From assembly GCA_036852015.1 (NCBI GenBank), contig JAANDG010000608.1, forward strand, positions 1 to 64,000: a stretch of DNA of 64,000 nt, given 5' to 3'. A program made the translations under genes and the position numbers. Under the pieces are notes generated by a model. The model worked only from the letters and a program-made list of their open reading frames with translations, did not search any database and was not told where the DNA came from. This document shows, one piece after another, positions 1-13,030 of the stretch. This stretch comes from Pelodera strongyloides. Taxonomy: Eukaryota > Nematoda > Chromadorea > Rhabditida > Rhabditidae. Position 1 is the stretch's first letter; every line of letters begins with the position of its first letter.

Positions 1-3000
1 ATGAACAGTTTTCTACAACTTATGTGAAGGTATGCTATACATCTCATGCCATTAGTATGCCGGAATCTATCTCAACGTAATTCCGAAAATTAATGAAAGA
101 CGTGTCGAACGTGTGCCCCTTTTCAGCTTCGCCCCCTTGTTGATGCACCCGATCTCCAGAGTCATGATATTCATGTGGTATATCATATACATGGGATTTG
201 CCATCTATGGATGTACACAACTCAGGTTGGTTTACGTTTAGTTGTTTCACCACCATTATCTTATTTTGCACTACATATGTATATGTACTACACGTGAAAG
301 TAGTATTTAACAAATACAGTAGCTGTTGTGTATTGAACAAGCCTTATCTTTCTTTTGGAAACAGCGGGAATATAATCTACTTCGCTAAAACTAGCTGCCG
401 TTACCGTAACTTTGTATTCAGGGAAGGACTCGAGCCTGTCAATCTCCTGGTGGATGATTCCTATGCAACTCCACACTACCGAGTACTCGAGAAATACTTT
501 TGGAAATACGGTCAGTGGGAGCTATTTGATTTGATTCGTTATGAAGATGAAGCGCAAGCTTGGATGGTCCTTGATAACTAAGAAATTAAATAATTAGTGA
601 AACATTTAGGTGCTAGTGTCCAAATAGTCGTCAGCAAACCTCCAGATATGGCAAATGAAAAGAACAGGGACATAATGAAGCAAATGGTAAGTGACCAAAG
701 TTAAAATATTGAGAGAGGGGGAATAGAGACAGAAAGAAGAGATTGGAAGCAGAGAGAGAGAGAGGGAGAGAGAGAGAGAGAGAGAGAGAGAAAGGGAGAG
801 AGATAAGGGAGACTCGTTCAGTGTATTCACTTGATATGATAAGATTAGTTGCTCGAAATAATTTTTTTGGTTGGAAATATTTTCCTCTTTTCAGATGCGT
901 GATTTCTCGCAAACTTCGCATTCGATGGGCACAGAAAGTATTCAGAGTTGGATGGTGGAGATGGATCATTTCTATAAGAATAACAATTTCACTTCGGAGG
1001 TTCGAGTTTCTTATAATCTTCCTTCTTGTTATTAAGAGAAACGGTAGTGGAGTGAAAGACATAGTAGGAGGCAAGAATGGATCACACCACCACGCGGTCC
1101 AGAGGCCGTATTCACCAAGACGCAGGGAGCCCTCCCTGGCATCCACAGGGAGCTAAGGAGTGCGTCGAGAGTGCGAGAGCAGAAGAGATTCAGAGCGCTT
1201 GCGAGCCTAAGGGAGGGCTCCCTGTGTCTTAGTGAATACGGCCTCAGGTTTAGAGCCTTGCGCCACTATGTGGTGACGAGCAAAAACTTGATAAATTTCT
1301 AGAATTACCTCCCAATGGCTGCCCAATTCTTCTACGAAATGCGAAATGATCCATGGCCTGAGGATGTTAAATGGAAGAGGAAACGAAATGGCGAATATTA
1401 CATTTCTGCGTTCAGGTAGTGTTTCGTTGTTATCTTCAATAGTTATCTATCACAAGAGCCCAGAACTATAAGAGATCACATAATCCATAGCACCCATGTA
1501 TGCATAGCACCCACATAATCCATAGCACCCATAACACCCATGCTGATATGTGTATGATAATAATGTGTAAAATTATTCTGAATACCATAATTCTTCAGAT
1601 TTCTGGTGGGGATGAAGTCGATTTCATCGACTACAGAACAACAGGATGCCACGGTTGTATTCAGAGAAGTGGCGAGCAAGTAAGTGAAGAAAACACGTGC
1701 CTATGTGCATAACTTGTACTCTTTTGTTGGAAAAATCAATAACACAACGTGACATTTTCATATACTGTAGGTTCTGAAAAACAACCACTATCATTGACTG
1801 TAGCGAACATAACCACGAAAGAGACAGGTATAATTGTAATTAGCTTGCAAATATATAGTTCATCAAAATTCAGATACGCCAAGTACAAAGTCACCACTTA
1901 TATGCCACTATGGTTGTTCACTGATCAGTATGCACTTGTGGTACCGAATACACTGCAGGATATTGTGGTGGGTAAATTTGATTGTACATTGGAAATGGGT
2001 GAACCCACTTCTTCAACTCCCAATAGATAATAATAATAATTTGAACATTATTTTGCTATCTGACTGTCTGACACTCTCTCAGGTTGCCGTGTTCTGTATG
2101 CTATGTATCGCCTGTCTCCTCATCCCTCAACCCTCTTGTGCTCTCTGGGTCGCATTCACTATCGGATCAATCGATATCGGTGTTCTTGGATACATGACAT
2201 TGTGGGGAGTCAACCTGGTAAGCACTACAAGATTGTTATAGACCATTTCGCGACCAAAGTTACGTCCGATGTAAGACCACCTCTTGGTAGGTTTTCTTCA
2301 CTATTATATACACAATGACGACTACGGGGTAAGCTACTTAAAGGTACCTGGCCGAACTGTTTGCCGGGGAATAACTCTGTGAGTTCCAGGTGCAAAGAAA
2401 TGCGGTTTTCACAGTAACATTTCTGAAATTCCGGACATTATGTGCAAATAAATTGAGGAAAACTTTTTTCTCGTGGGCCTCTCCCTTTAAAAAGCTGCTG
2501 TGTTTACTGTTGTTTTCTTGAACAATTTCAATTGTACGTATCTTTGTGGGCATTTTCCTTCTACCTTATCTCTTCCAGGATGCAATTTCAATGATCACAA
2601 TTATCATGAGTGTTGGCTTTTCCGTGGACTATTCTGCACACATCACATATGGATATGTGATTTCAAAATATGAGAAACCAGCCGACAGAATGAAGGAGGC
2701 TTTGGGTGGGAAATAAATATAAGATGTTATTAAATCACCCCATAATCGCGTAGTAACGAGTGTGGCTGCTCAGTGGCTGTCCCTAACAGATTGATTGAAA
2801 CACCGACATCGCTTGCTCCCAGTCAAGCTATGAAAAGTACAATATATCTACAAATCTCCCTTGCAGGCGATCTCGGCTGGCCTGTGCTCCAGGGTGCCCT
2901 GTCCACTGTCCTGGCTGTCATCGTTCTAGCAGATGTGCCCGCCTACATGATCGTCACATTCTTTAAGGTCAACTTTCTTTTACACGATTAGCCTTTCGAA

Positions 3001-4900
3001 AAATTAGCTTTCGACATTTACTAATGTTCATGACTGGTTTAAAGCAAAATAACGACCGGTTTTTGAAACGCCTCGAGTACACCAGCATTCTTATGCTGCT
3101 TATGCAAACAACATAAATAAAATAAAATTGAGTTAAATTCGAGTAAATTAGCATAAATACGTAAGAATTCAGTTGTCCACGATGCGTTTCAAAAACCGGC
3201 CGGTTTTCGCTTTACATTTAATATATCCATTTCATTGCAACAATAGGAAAAGATTTCCCAAGGTTCTGAACTCATGAACTGTCTTGCATCATCCAGTTGT
3301 AAATAAAACTAAAAATAACTGTAAATAAATTAACCAAATTGTTCAGACAGTGTTCCTGGCGATAGCGATTGGTCTTATCCACGGAACGATATTCCTCCCA
3401 CTGATGTTATCACTTTTTGTCGGAAAAAGAAAAGAAACGAAGAAGAAACAAACTGGAAAAAAATCAAATAAATAAAAAAGAAAAAGACAGATGTTTTGTT
3501 TTTTTGTTTGTTGCGCAGGTGTTCATCTTTGCTTTTGTAGGAAATAAAATACAATATACAAGAAAAAGACTGCGTGTATTTATACTGACGTACCATAGCA
3601 ATACACTGTGTACTTTTAAAGGGACGCGGTCACCGTTTTGACCCTTATGTATACTTTGTGTTTTTATTAACTACACAGTATGAAAAACATAGTGTTGGGA
3701 AAAATCCGACGAAAAACGCTGTTTTCGGCGAGAAATTCATTGATTAAAAAAGTTGCGTCCGATCCAAGGTCCACAGTTAGCCATAGAAAACCAAATGTTA
3801 TAATGCCCGCGAGGTATTCGACCGATTAATTAGTGGAATAACGTTCGGTGAGTCATTATCAGCACGGCCATGTGCTGGACAATTACTAGGGTTACGGTGC
3901 GTATTGGAGCGAGGTCAAAAATTTTCGTCATCATTTTACTGGCTGTTGCCGCGTTTCTTGCAAGACATTTTCCCAACAATATGTGTTATAAATAATGAAG
4001 ATAATAAAAACACAAAGTATACATAAGGGCCAAAACGGTGACCGCGTCCCTTTAATGAGGCTGAACGGTTGATGTATACTTCAGCTCTTTTAGACTAATT
4101 AATATGAGTTTCAGCGCCTACTACTATCTCAGCTCCGGGGTTATATACGAAGGGCACATTGGCAAGAACCCCTGCTAGGATTGTACCCACTGATGTAAAG
4201 TTATTTTGTCGCTACACTGGTGAAACTCCGCGCCATGGCCGCGCACAAAATAAAGGTCCGCCGCTGGGACCTTTATTTTAACACCGCACACGGTTTTTTA
4301 CGTCACTGGGACCAGCGGCTCGGCAGGTCGCAACAAGTGCGCCAGTGGTGCGTCTCACGTGCGCCATGGGTGCGCCATATGGGGTTGGCGCACCCCTGTC
4401 GCCCCCGCCGCGCCACTGTTGCGCGCCCTGTTTTTGTGCGCGGTTAAGGCGCGGTGTTTCACGTTGTAGTTTTATTGATATATTGAACAGTAAGTTGGTT
4501 TGTTTATTATCTGCCTGGTTAGCTGGTGCCGAGACAACACAACACAAATCAAATAAAAATAGTTTCTACGTTTCAGACGTCTTCTTATCCACCATCCCCT
4601 CCAATATTGGCGTTCAATGGGGAAAACAGCATGTCGTCTATTTCAACCGTTTCTTCGACTTCGGAATTCTGTCTGGCTGATTTGCATACTGATCTTCCGA
4701 TGAGACATCCACCCCCAGTCTATGCCCCGCCCCCGGTGCCTAGACGACCGGTACCTGCTTCTCATCCAGTTCTAACACGAGAACCACCACCACTTCCGAG
4801 GCGGGATCTCCCACCTCCACCCTTACCCAATCACCCACCACCGCCGACCCCAGCAAGAACAACAAGTGGGGAGAAAACGATAATCAGAAGGAATTTATGA
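1..4900 (+). CDS. Patched-related (PTR/RND family) membrane protein, 5' truncated by window edge
   Basis: 3' half of a patched-related protein, a 12-TM RND-fold family with a sterol-sensing domain that in nematodes acts in moulting, cuticle and membrane traffic. Exons joined by phase: 1-29, 56-225, 365-510, 610-686, 895-999, 1303-1415, 1599-1679, 1804-1827, 1874-1967, 2083-2217, 2579-2705, 2867-2967, 3347-3418, 4577-4900. Exon 56-225 holds a TM segment ending AIYGCTQL; the next reads FREGLEP..LLVDDSYATPHY..LEKYFWKYG, the family signature opening the second extracellular loop. Exons 2083-3418 hold several TM segments with GFSVDYSAHI, a conserved RND motif. The last exon is proline-rich with PPPVPRRP/PPPLPRRD motifs, possible SH3 ligands. 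Family call is firm. Weak points: the 24-nt exon 1804-1827 and the donor at 3418 (GTCGGA); without that splice the frame stops at 3475 after a short basic tail. The subfamily member is not identified. Confidence 0.82.
741..812. repeat. (GA)n microsatellite
   Basis: Nearly pure GA/GGA dinucleotide tract inside a patched-related intron. It creates long artificial open frames on both strands (Ser-Leu or Arg-Glu repeats) that are not genes. Confidence 0.9.
1101..1249. mobile_element. Foldback element, family 'GAGGCCGTATTCACCAA' (copy 1)
   Basis: Inverted repeat beginning AGAGGCCGTATTCACCAAG and ending with its reverse complement, arms about 40 bp with GGGAGCCCTCCCT cores. It sits in the intron between the exons ending at 999 and starting at 1303. 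A second copy is at 25,782-25,929. No coding capacity: a MITE. Confidence 0.85.
1480..1545. repeat. Short tandem repeat of CATAGCACCCA units
   Basis: Several imperfect copies of a unit containing CATAGCACCCA, some extended with CATAATC, in an intron of the patched-related gene. Simple minisatellite with no coding meaning. Confidence 0.6.
3039..3216. mobile_element. TTAA-flanked MITE, family 'AAAGCGAAATACCGGCCGG' (copy 1)
   Basis: Terminal inverted repeats contain CCGGTTTTTGAAACG and its complement; the interior has motifs shared by all copies (ACTGAATTC, TAAGAATGCTGG, GCATACGCTGCATAAG or complements). It starts TTTAAAGC, consistent with TTAA target use. Intronic in the patched-related gene. 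Other copies: 9,427, 21,733, 24,459 and 53,034, with a diverged one at 50,554. Confidence 0.85.
3616..4055. mobile_element. TTAA-flanked MITE with ~45-bp terminal inverted repeats
   Basis: The left end reads TTAAAGGGACGCGGTCACCG and the right end is its reverse complement (CGGTGACCGCGTCCCTTTAA), with near-identical arms continuing through the TTATGTATACTTTGTG region. TTAA at both ends matches piggyBac-type duplication. About 440 bp, non-coding, in the last intron of the patched-related gene. Only copy of this family seen here. Confidence 0.88.
4220..4462. mobile_element. GC-rich foldback element (GTGAAAC...CGCGCAC ends)
   Basis: Terminal inverted repeats of about 31 bp: left GTGAAACTCCGCGCC..CCGCGCACAAAA, right the near-perfect complement. 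The interior is rich in GCGCC and much more GC-rich than its surroundings. It lies between the TTAA MITE and the last exon of the patched-related gene. The element at 41,689-41,941 is similar in composition and layout, and a GC-rich GCGCACCC block also lies at about 63,535-63,600. Confidence 0.75.
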
Positions 4901-6937
4901 GAAATTTTCTAAAACATAGCAAGAATAAATAAGTAGTTTAATCTTTAAATTAATGAGCTTACGTGAGCTTAGCTTGACGGTTTTTCTTCGCGAAAATTAT
5001 ATACACTTTTTTAACATTCGTATTAATTTGCTAATAGAAGACACACGTGTGATAATGCACGTGTGGTAAAGTCATTCGTTTTCCCTTGTTTGTGACTTCT
5101 TTCCTATTATCTGTTACTTTTCTTTCTTTTCCGGCTCATTACTTCTGAATCTCGTCTTTCTTAACCAGCTGATAAATCGGGTAGTGCATAATAAAGTATA
5201 TTTCAATTCTATGTTTTTATGCCCAACATTATAAACAAAAAAATGAACATTATTAAAATCTGTGTGTGGAACTAAATACGTGTTCTACGAACACCAAAAT
5301 TAAATACAGAGCTGGAGAAAGTGCTGCCTTTCTAGTAGGGTGCCGACTGTAGTAGAACATTCAGAAACTCACTCAAAACTCCATATAAGGGGCATCGGTT
5401 TTACATATAATTAATGTGTACTTTCCAAGCAAAGAATTTCGAGATAATTTTTGTGTTAGTCAGACATCCTTACGAATAAGTGTATTATGTTTGCCGTGGC
5501 GGCATTTCGTCCTTGACTTACTACAGTATGTGTGCAAGTTATAGTAGGCGAACCTCTTCAATTATACGATACCATCTGTATGACCTCTGTCCGAATCTCT
5601 TCGTCTACGCTCTATCTGAGTCGATTTCATCTCTGTCCCTCCTAAATTGGGAACTCTCTCCATACCGTCTGCCCGACTGTCCCAGATATCGTTTCAAGTA
5701 AATTGGCCTGACATTGATCCCCTTTTATGGAACATACCACTCTCTATTTTATTTTATTTCATTTTTTTTTGTTCTTTTATCCTTGGTTGCTTAACCAAAA
5801 CTGATTGATTACCATTTCTCCGTGAAGGAAAAATCAAGAGAGAATATTGCAAAGTCGCAAAATAAAAATGAGCTGTGAATCACTTGTAAGATGTGGTCAA
5901 GGATGTTGCAGCGTTGTCTGTTCTAATTCTAACACTGCCGGATGGCGATATTCCCCGTTTTATTTAGAAAAGACTGTAAATTGTATATCGAGAAAGAGTA
6001 ATTGAAAGATGATATATGAGAAAGATACATACATGAAAAGGAATTGTGAGAGTAAGGAGTTATAGGAATTAAAGAGGGTGAAGAAAGACAGAGAGAGAGA
6101 GAGAGAGTGAGAGAGAGAGACAGTGGTTCCCAAATCTGTCCAAAACGTCTACCCACTCCTCCGCATGGATTTCCGTATCCGCGTGTCTTGTTCGGACACA
6201 AATATCCGTATTTTTGTGTCAAAATTTGCCTTCCTTGGCGCCCTTCCGGTCTTATACAAATAGAAAAACATTGAATCAAAAACGGCAATGCCGACCATGG
6301 AAATCGTATCATTTTCATGGTATTCGGTCTCGCGGTCAACATCCACTTTTTTATTCTTCTCCTATTACCATCTACTATAACTTCCTCGTATCATATGCAA
6401 ATAAATAAATAGTTTATACCTCAACAGCAAATATAAGTAAGTGGTTTTCTCAGGGTATTCATGATCTGGATGAGCAAAACGTAGAGTCTGGCACATGGAA
6501 AATAGGAAACGCAAAAATGTGCATAATGAACCTTTTTTCAACATACCTATTAGGGAATCTACATATAATGAAAATTCGCGCGTAATTAGCAAAGTTTTTT
6601 TTTGTTCAAGGTCATAAATAAATGATAATATTTCCGTTATTTTCATTTATTCAACATGTGGCTCCCCGGTTTTGCCCGCATTTGGTAAAAACCGCGAGGT
6701 TATATTTCCGAATTTCCAACTGTGCAAATAACCATCCCTTTCCATTTGTCGGCGATTATCCCATTTAGTTATATGACTGATTTATCGATTGATTTTTGAA
6801 CAATGTTAGTAATACACAGTAAAGGTCTGAGCGCGGGTTAATTGCCACCTAGTCAGAATGCAACTATTACTCACTGTTTTTATTCTCTTTTTTATATCGA
6901 GAGTTTAAAAATCTGCCGGCAGAACCAGTATTGACCA

Positions 6938-7072
6938 GAGGTCATATTCACCACTCAATTCCCCCTGGGAAATTCCCCGTCTTTTTCTCTGCGTCTCTCA
7001 CATTAGAATGCTATTTTCTGTCCCCAGGGACTATTTCCCCGAGGGAATCGGAGTGGTGAATATGGCCTCAGG
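6938..7072. mobile_element. Foldback element, family 'GAGGCCATATTCACCACTC' (copy 1)
   Basis: Ends are inverted: GAGGTCATATTCACCACTCA at left and GGTGAATATGGCCTCA at right, with inner arms CCCTGGG/CCCCAGGG and TTCCCC/GGGGAA. About 135 bp, non-coding. Further copies at 24,041-24,176 and 60,014-60,153 share the interior (GAATGCTATTTTCT). Confidence 0.88.
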
Positions 7073-7923
7073 ATAATATGACCTGGGCGAAAGGTCGGAC
7101 TGATATGTCGAAAAAAAGTTATTTTGGTTTTGACTCACATACCTACTGTACTGCTTTTCTAGAACTGCCCATGGGCCATCAAAACTCCATGCTAGTTACA
7201 CAGAATAAGTTCTGAAATTCTGTTGTAACACTCTCCCTGTAGGATAAATTGTTGAGCTCGTGTATATGTTCCGTAAACTAGGTATTTTCGTACTTGACAT
7301 TCCTGCTCAAGAAGAAAACTGTTTTGACTAAAAATCAATGTCGAAGTAGAATGTGGTGATCGCTTTCGGCAATGTGACTCTATTCGAATTGATACATTTG
7401 TTAACCTAAGGGACTACTGTGTTAAGCCTTATTCAGCGGTGAGTGAACCTTTCCCTTGTTTGATCAGTCTTAGGTGGGTGGAATCTATTGTGTACCCAAC
7501 CTACCGTAGAAGGTGTGAAGATTTGAGGCCGAGGCTCTTGTTTCGTGGTTGTTCAACTGACTGAAGTAGGCCTTCGCTAAGCACTGAAGTCTCAAATTTC
7601 TCACAGTCTTTGATTGAGCACGCCCCGATCAGAAGTCAGAAGCTCGTTTAGTTAAAGAACGAGAAGCCGTATTTGAGCAGAGCATTACATGGCCCAGTTA
7701 CTTCTCTTTACAACAAATTGCTTGATCTTTACCCTAACAGTTAATGCATCCCCTCCTTGTGTGTTTGCTTCTGTTTGCGTACGGTATGATATGAACTATT
7801 CGAAAACAATTTAAATAAAGTAAAGCTCTCGTTTTCTCTTCTGGGAAGTAGTATGTTCCTCCTTCTATATTTTACCTGGAAAACTTTAGATTAATATCAG
7901 CAAAGAACAGAAGTTCTGGCGTA

Positions 7924-8369
7924 TTAAAGGATCGCAGTCACTTCAAATTCGTCGTTTTACTTCAATTATCCATAAACATAACAAGGTACCTAGAAGAATA
8001 CATTTCCAGAGTCAACTTACTGAAAATGTATCCCAGGGGGCGAAATCACTGCGTATGAGTTTTACTAATATACCGTACCGCATAGCGCATAGCGGTAATA
8101 ATGCCCGCATAGCGGTTGATAATAAATACCCCGCAGTGATAAACCACGCGCCAGGTGCAACACAGCAGGCTGTTTGTTCTCTCCAAGTACCCCTGGCAAT
8201 TGCATATATGCCCCGGCAATGGTAATTTACCAAAACCCATTCTCATTGATTTCTCTCCCTGAGTTCTCTGTTATATGTCTTTTAATAGCTGCGTAATGTT
8301 TTATACATCTTCATGTATTTAACAAAAATCGAACAAAAAGTTGAATTTGTAGTGACTGCCTTCCTTTAA
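7924..8369. mobile_element. TTAA-flanked MITE, family 'TTAAAGGATCGCAGTCACT' (copy 1)
   Basis: Starts TTAAAGGATCGCAGTCACTT and ends AGTGACTGCCTTCCTTTAA, an inverted repeat with TTAA at both ends. Interior shares CAGGGGTACTTGGAGAG and CGCGTGGTTTATCACTGC (either strand) with the copy at 17,092. About 445 bp. Small open frames inside come from the palindromic interior, not a transposase. Confidence 0.87.
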
Positions 8370-9426
8370 ACACATTTCTAGATAGAAGCTATTTTCATCT
8401 CTTTGCTGAAACATCGCACTCATACAACAGCTATGCATGCTGTATACCCACTGCGTATATATTCTCGTGACTGAGTCCGTTTGCGTTCGGACAAATAAAT
8501 AAACAAATGTAAATATTGGAGAATAATATGTGTGGGTTCCTCTTCAACAATAAAAGCCCTATTCAGTAAAAAAACATCCGAATGTGGTTTTCGTAGAAAA
8601 GAAAAATACAAAAGAAAAATAACACAAAATTATTGATTTTGTTATTTTCCTATTCAAAAACGAAAGGAGATTAATTGAATTTGGATATTATTGAAAAATA
8701 TGTGGGAGGAGAATTCTGTTAAATGAATCTTTGTTCACATTTATATTTATTATTTTCTCGGAACGTCATCAGACTCCTAAAAACTGCACTTTGTAAACCA
8801 CTTTGTACCTTGAGGTTTTCTTGAGGTTGAGAATTTCATTATTACATTTACAAATATCACAATACAAATATACTGTACTGTACTACTCTTTCTCATGATC
8901 TCTTGCTTGAACCACTGTTCAGTACGCTAATCTTGCGTGAGAAAAGCGTGTTTTCATTGCCCGAGGCGAGATTAATTTAACTTTTTTATCCAAAATGCGA
9001 ATTGGTTTCGTTATTATATTTAGATTAGGGTTTTCCCATATTTTAGATTAGAGTTTTCCCATATATATATTTTTTTTATTAATGTAGAATTTCACTTATG
9101 CATTTGAGTTTATCATTCTATTCATGGGTAGCGTAAAATATGGAACGAGCCTAACTAACAACTCTGACTAACGCCTCCCCCTCCCCTCTTACGCATAAGT
9201 CACTCGAGGAAAATAACAAATTCACAGATGACTAATATATGCCTAAAATAACTCACTAACCACCTTCCGACATTAGTAGAAGTCAATGTTTTGGTCCACC
9301 GCCCTTAGTAATTAGTACACAACTGTTGTTTTCGTTCTTTTGTAATATTAATTGTTTGTTGTCAAAGCGGTGCTTTTTCTTTGATAGAGAGTAGTCATTA
9401 GAATGGGGCTCCTTGAGACTGCGGAG

Positions 9427-9587
9427 TTAAAGCGAAATACCGGCAGGTTTTTTGTATTCTTACGCATTTATGCTAATTTGCTCGAATTTAGCTCGATTTT
9501 TTTCTAATTTATGTTCATTTGCATACGCTGCATAAGAATGATGTAGTACTCGATGTGTTTCAAAAACCGATCGGTATTTCGCTTTGA
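9427..9587. mobile_element. TTAA-type MITE, 'AAAGCGAAATACCGG' family (copy 2)
   Basis: Begins TTAAAGCGAAATACCGGCAG and ends TCGGTATTTCGCTTTGA; the right TTAA has mutated to TTGA. The interior GCATACGCTGCATAAGAATG is shared with the other copies. Confidence 0.85.
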
Positions 9588-12500
9588 ATATCTGGAACTG
9601 CTACGTGTAGATAGGTATACAAATATCATTGAACTGTTGTCTTCACTAATTTTAAGCTTTGTGTTCGTGACTGGTGCATTGTTTGTTTCCGAAGTACTAA
9701 CTGTATAAATGTTAATTTTTCGAATAGTTAAAAAATTATGAAAAATTGACTATTTGCAAATTTCGTTGGAAGATACTCTGTTCCATAATAACTTTATACG
9801 AACGCCTTTCTACTTTATAGAGCTAGTTCATCTTCTCTATTGTAGACATACGAAAACGAGTAGTTCTTAGTGGCTACATCTATCTCTTAGCCTTCGCTCT
9901 TTCTTTGTAAAAACATCCTGTTTTCCCTAACTTTTGCTTACATTGAAGAATCTTTTACTTTCATTCAAGGACGAAGAACTGTTTATATTTGTATTAAATC
10001 AATATTTCCGATCGTCGTGGCATATATTTACAATGTTTATCTTTAGCTATGTGCCCTTAGTAATGGTATGCATGTAAACACCGCAGGATTATAATAAACC
10101 CAGCGGGATATAACATGAGTGACCATGTTTGTGTCGTATATGTGCTTGTGCATGTAGCTTATTGCACATATCGGGCAAGTACTCGAAATCTTATTATATA
10201 AAAAAGTAACTGTAGCGTAATTTGCATACCAATGTGCGTTACGGAAATGCAAATTTCGTGCTCGGGTATAAAAAGAGCTTCGCAGCTCAATTCGAAGTAT
10301 GCATATGCGATGCGATTGTTTCCTATTATGTGAATTTCTTATGATACGTTTTAAGCTTTGTATATAAGTCTGTCCAAGGTAAACCAATTATATTTCCATG
10401 TAAGTCGCCTCAGGCGGCGTGAGCCGACTGGTATAATATAATGAATAGTGGCATGTACATAGGGTTGGCCCTACCCCTACAGAGAAACGTTGTGCTTGAT
10501 TTGGTTATATTTTTCTTTGCGTCTAACAAACGTGAACATAGTCGTTCGGACTCATTATCATTGATAGAAAAAAATCGAAGAATTAAATAAACTCTTCGCC
10601 TAAACTTTGAATGAAGATCCACTTTGCTTGGTTTACGTAGTAAATGCTCTTGCGGATGCTTTGTTGTGTAATCTGACACAATTGTCACATCATGTATCAT
10701 GTGTCTTGTGACAGTCACTGACATTAGCTTCCCTTACGGTAGTTTTCCCACCTGTGAACAAATAATTACGGTAATTTTCTGGTATGACGTGAATATTTCC
10801 TCTCATTCCAGAAAACCATAAAACAAAGAAATTATTCTGCTTTGGGATTCATATAACCTCGTTTCTTATGCCAAAATTTACATTTAAAAAGATCTACAGT
10901 ATTCCTCGAAGCTCCTTAAAAATATATATTTTCATTATTTATTCATTGGGATTGGATAATTCACTGTCATGGGAAATTGCTAAATTGAAAAGAGATTGAA
11001 TGTCAAGATTTCTAATTTGATTTGACAAATTACCTCCCCATATGGAATATCCTCTGTTAATTAAAAAAAATTATTTGGCGATTAATTATATATTCATAAG
11101 ATATACGGTATACGGTATACGAAGTGGTATATAAAATAGGGGAGGCATAGGCAGAGCTTTTTCGATTTCGAGGTAATGAAATAAATGCAGAACAAGGCAA
11201 AATTCATATCTTTTTTATTTGTCAGACTTTTCAACATACTATCAAGGCGAACCTGTAGTACTGTATATGTTCATAGCAGCCATATTTATGTTTTCGAACA
11301 TGTTTCGGAACTTTTCTAATGAAAGGCTGAACGTGCTATTATCTTATCAAAACATGAAGAGATGTTTGCTAATAATAATCCTTGTAGGCTGTAAACCAGC
11401 TAACGCTCAAGCTAACTCACATAATGTACTATTTTTTTGTATAAAGCAGGTGACTCCGTCAGTTTCTTGTAGGCTCTAATAGTTTCTGAATGTAGTACTA
11501 GGTGATAGATTAGAGCTTCGTACTGAATCTTAGTATTCAATTCCTTCACAGTGTCCATGTCACAACTCAGTTCAAATCAGTTTATTTACGTTCCGAGTTC
11601 ACGAGCCAAACAATAGGATTTTTACGCACGGACAAGGTTATTGTTAAGATTGACCCATTGTTACAACTCTGGAGTTTGCGCGGAAATATCAAATTTGGAA
11701 ATGTCTACGGTAGAAAGAGCGCGAGTTGGAAAGAAAGGTCAGCCCTCGTTTTTGAGTGACCTCGCACCGGAATTGTTCAAGGAAAACGAGAAGAGTAATG
11801 AAAAGACAAAAGAAGTCAACGGCTACTTGTTGAACAGCAAATTGATTTCTTGACTGTTTGACCGATGACATCATTTTTAACATGCTAAAATATTTACTGA
11901 TTTGTCTACCTCTCTAATACAGTACACTATTTGCTCACTGCCAGTTTGGTATGCCAATTTTTTCTTTCTTACAACCTTTATAAGGTGTTGGTCCACCACA
12001 GGTGTTACCTCTGGGGTTAGAATTTCAAGATTTAGAGATCCTTTTGCTCATTACAACATCAATTATTCGTATAGAGCACGAGATGTTGCATGTCAACCAG
12101 TCATGCCACCTTCGGGTTTCTATTACCTCAAGCCTAAAGCTACCCTCGAGCTTACATCCTAATTTATGCACATATTATTTTTTCTGAGTCCCTAGATGTT
12201 GTGATTTTTGTTGTCAAGAAGAACATGACAGTGTGCTTGTTCCCGTTGATGTGGTGGTTGACCTTCCCCTACCTCCTTCTCCTCTCAGAAAAGAATCATT
12301 TCACACCAATAAATACGAGACTGACAGTCGATCGAGAAAACCTGATTGCCAGCCACTTCTTGCTTATATAATAAAATTATATAGTAAGGAGGAGGATCGA
12401 TAATATAGTCTTCCTGGTTGTAAGCCAGCTTTTATTACCTTAGCATCTACGCGAGACAGTTTACCGTCTCCTATGCCCTAAGAATACATTTTCAATACAA

Positions 12501-12811
12501 AATACTGTATTTTAAAGTTCGGCTAACTTTTCTATGTGGCATGTGGTTTATAATTCGAAAAATGTACATTAGTACTTTAGCTAATGTCGTCGAACAACGA
12601 TCTTCACTAAATAATATGCATTTATTCGTCAAACTTTCATAACAAGAAATTCGAATTTTTAACAAGAACGAAGTAAATTATATGACATCAATGTTTATAT
12701 GACATCAATGAACTTTCTTGTGTACTTAGCAGAGTCTGTCAAGCAATAATTAGTGTAATGCAACCATATAAAGGAACTGATGTTATCACTCTTTGTTATG
12801 TCTCTTCTCCC

Positions 12812-12814
12812 TTC

Positions 12815-12848
<34 letters not shown>

Positions 12849-13030
12849 ATCTCTGTCACAGCACGATGTCCTAGAAAACTGTCCGAGGTACTGTCCTTCC
12901 CTTCTCTTGCATAATTTTCTGTCGCTCCCTTTTCATTTCTGCCTTTCTCTTTCTCTCTCCCCCTCTCTCTCCTCTATCTCTCTCTCTATGTCCTTTCTCT
13001 TTCTCCCTCCCGTATCTCTCCATTTGCTCC
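12812..13030. repeat. CT-rich low-complexity tract
   Basis: Two CT dinucleotide blocks (about 12,817-12,850 and 12,948-13,015) in pyrimidine-rich sequence. The open frames here (Leu-Ser or Arg-Glu repeats) are compositional artefacts. Confidence 0.85.

Noticed and set aside
631..1156. Long open frames on both strands over the GA repeat
   Set aside because: They are Ser-Leu or Arg-Glu runs made by the microsatellite; the real exon here (895-999) is in another frame and fits the patched-related protein.
5935..5965. miR-200-like string TAACACTGCCGGATGGCGAT
   Set aside because: The seed matches the miR-200/141 family, but the rest differs and the upstream arm pairs over only about 12 bp with mismatches; no convincing pre-miRNA hairpin.
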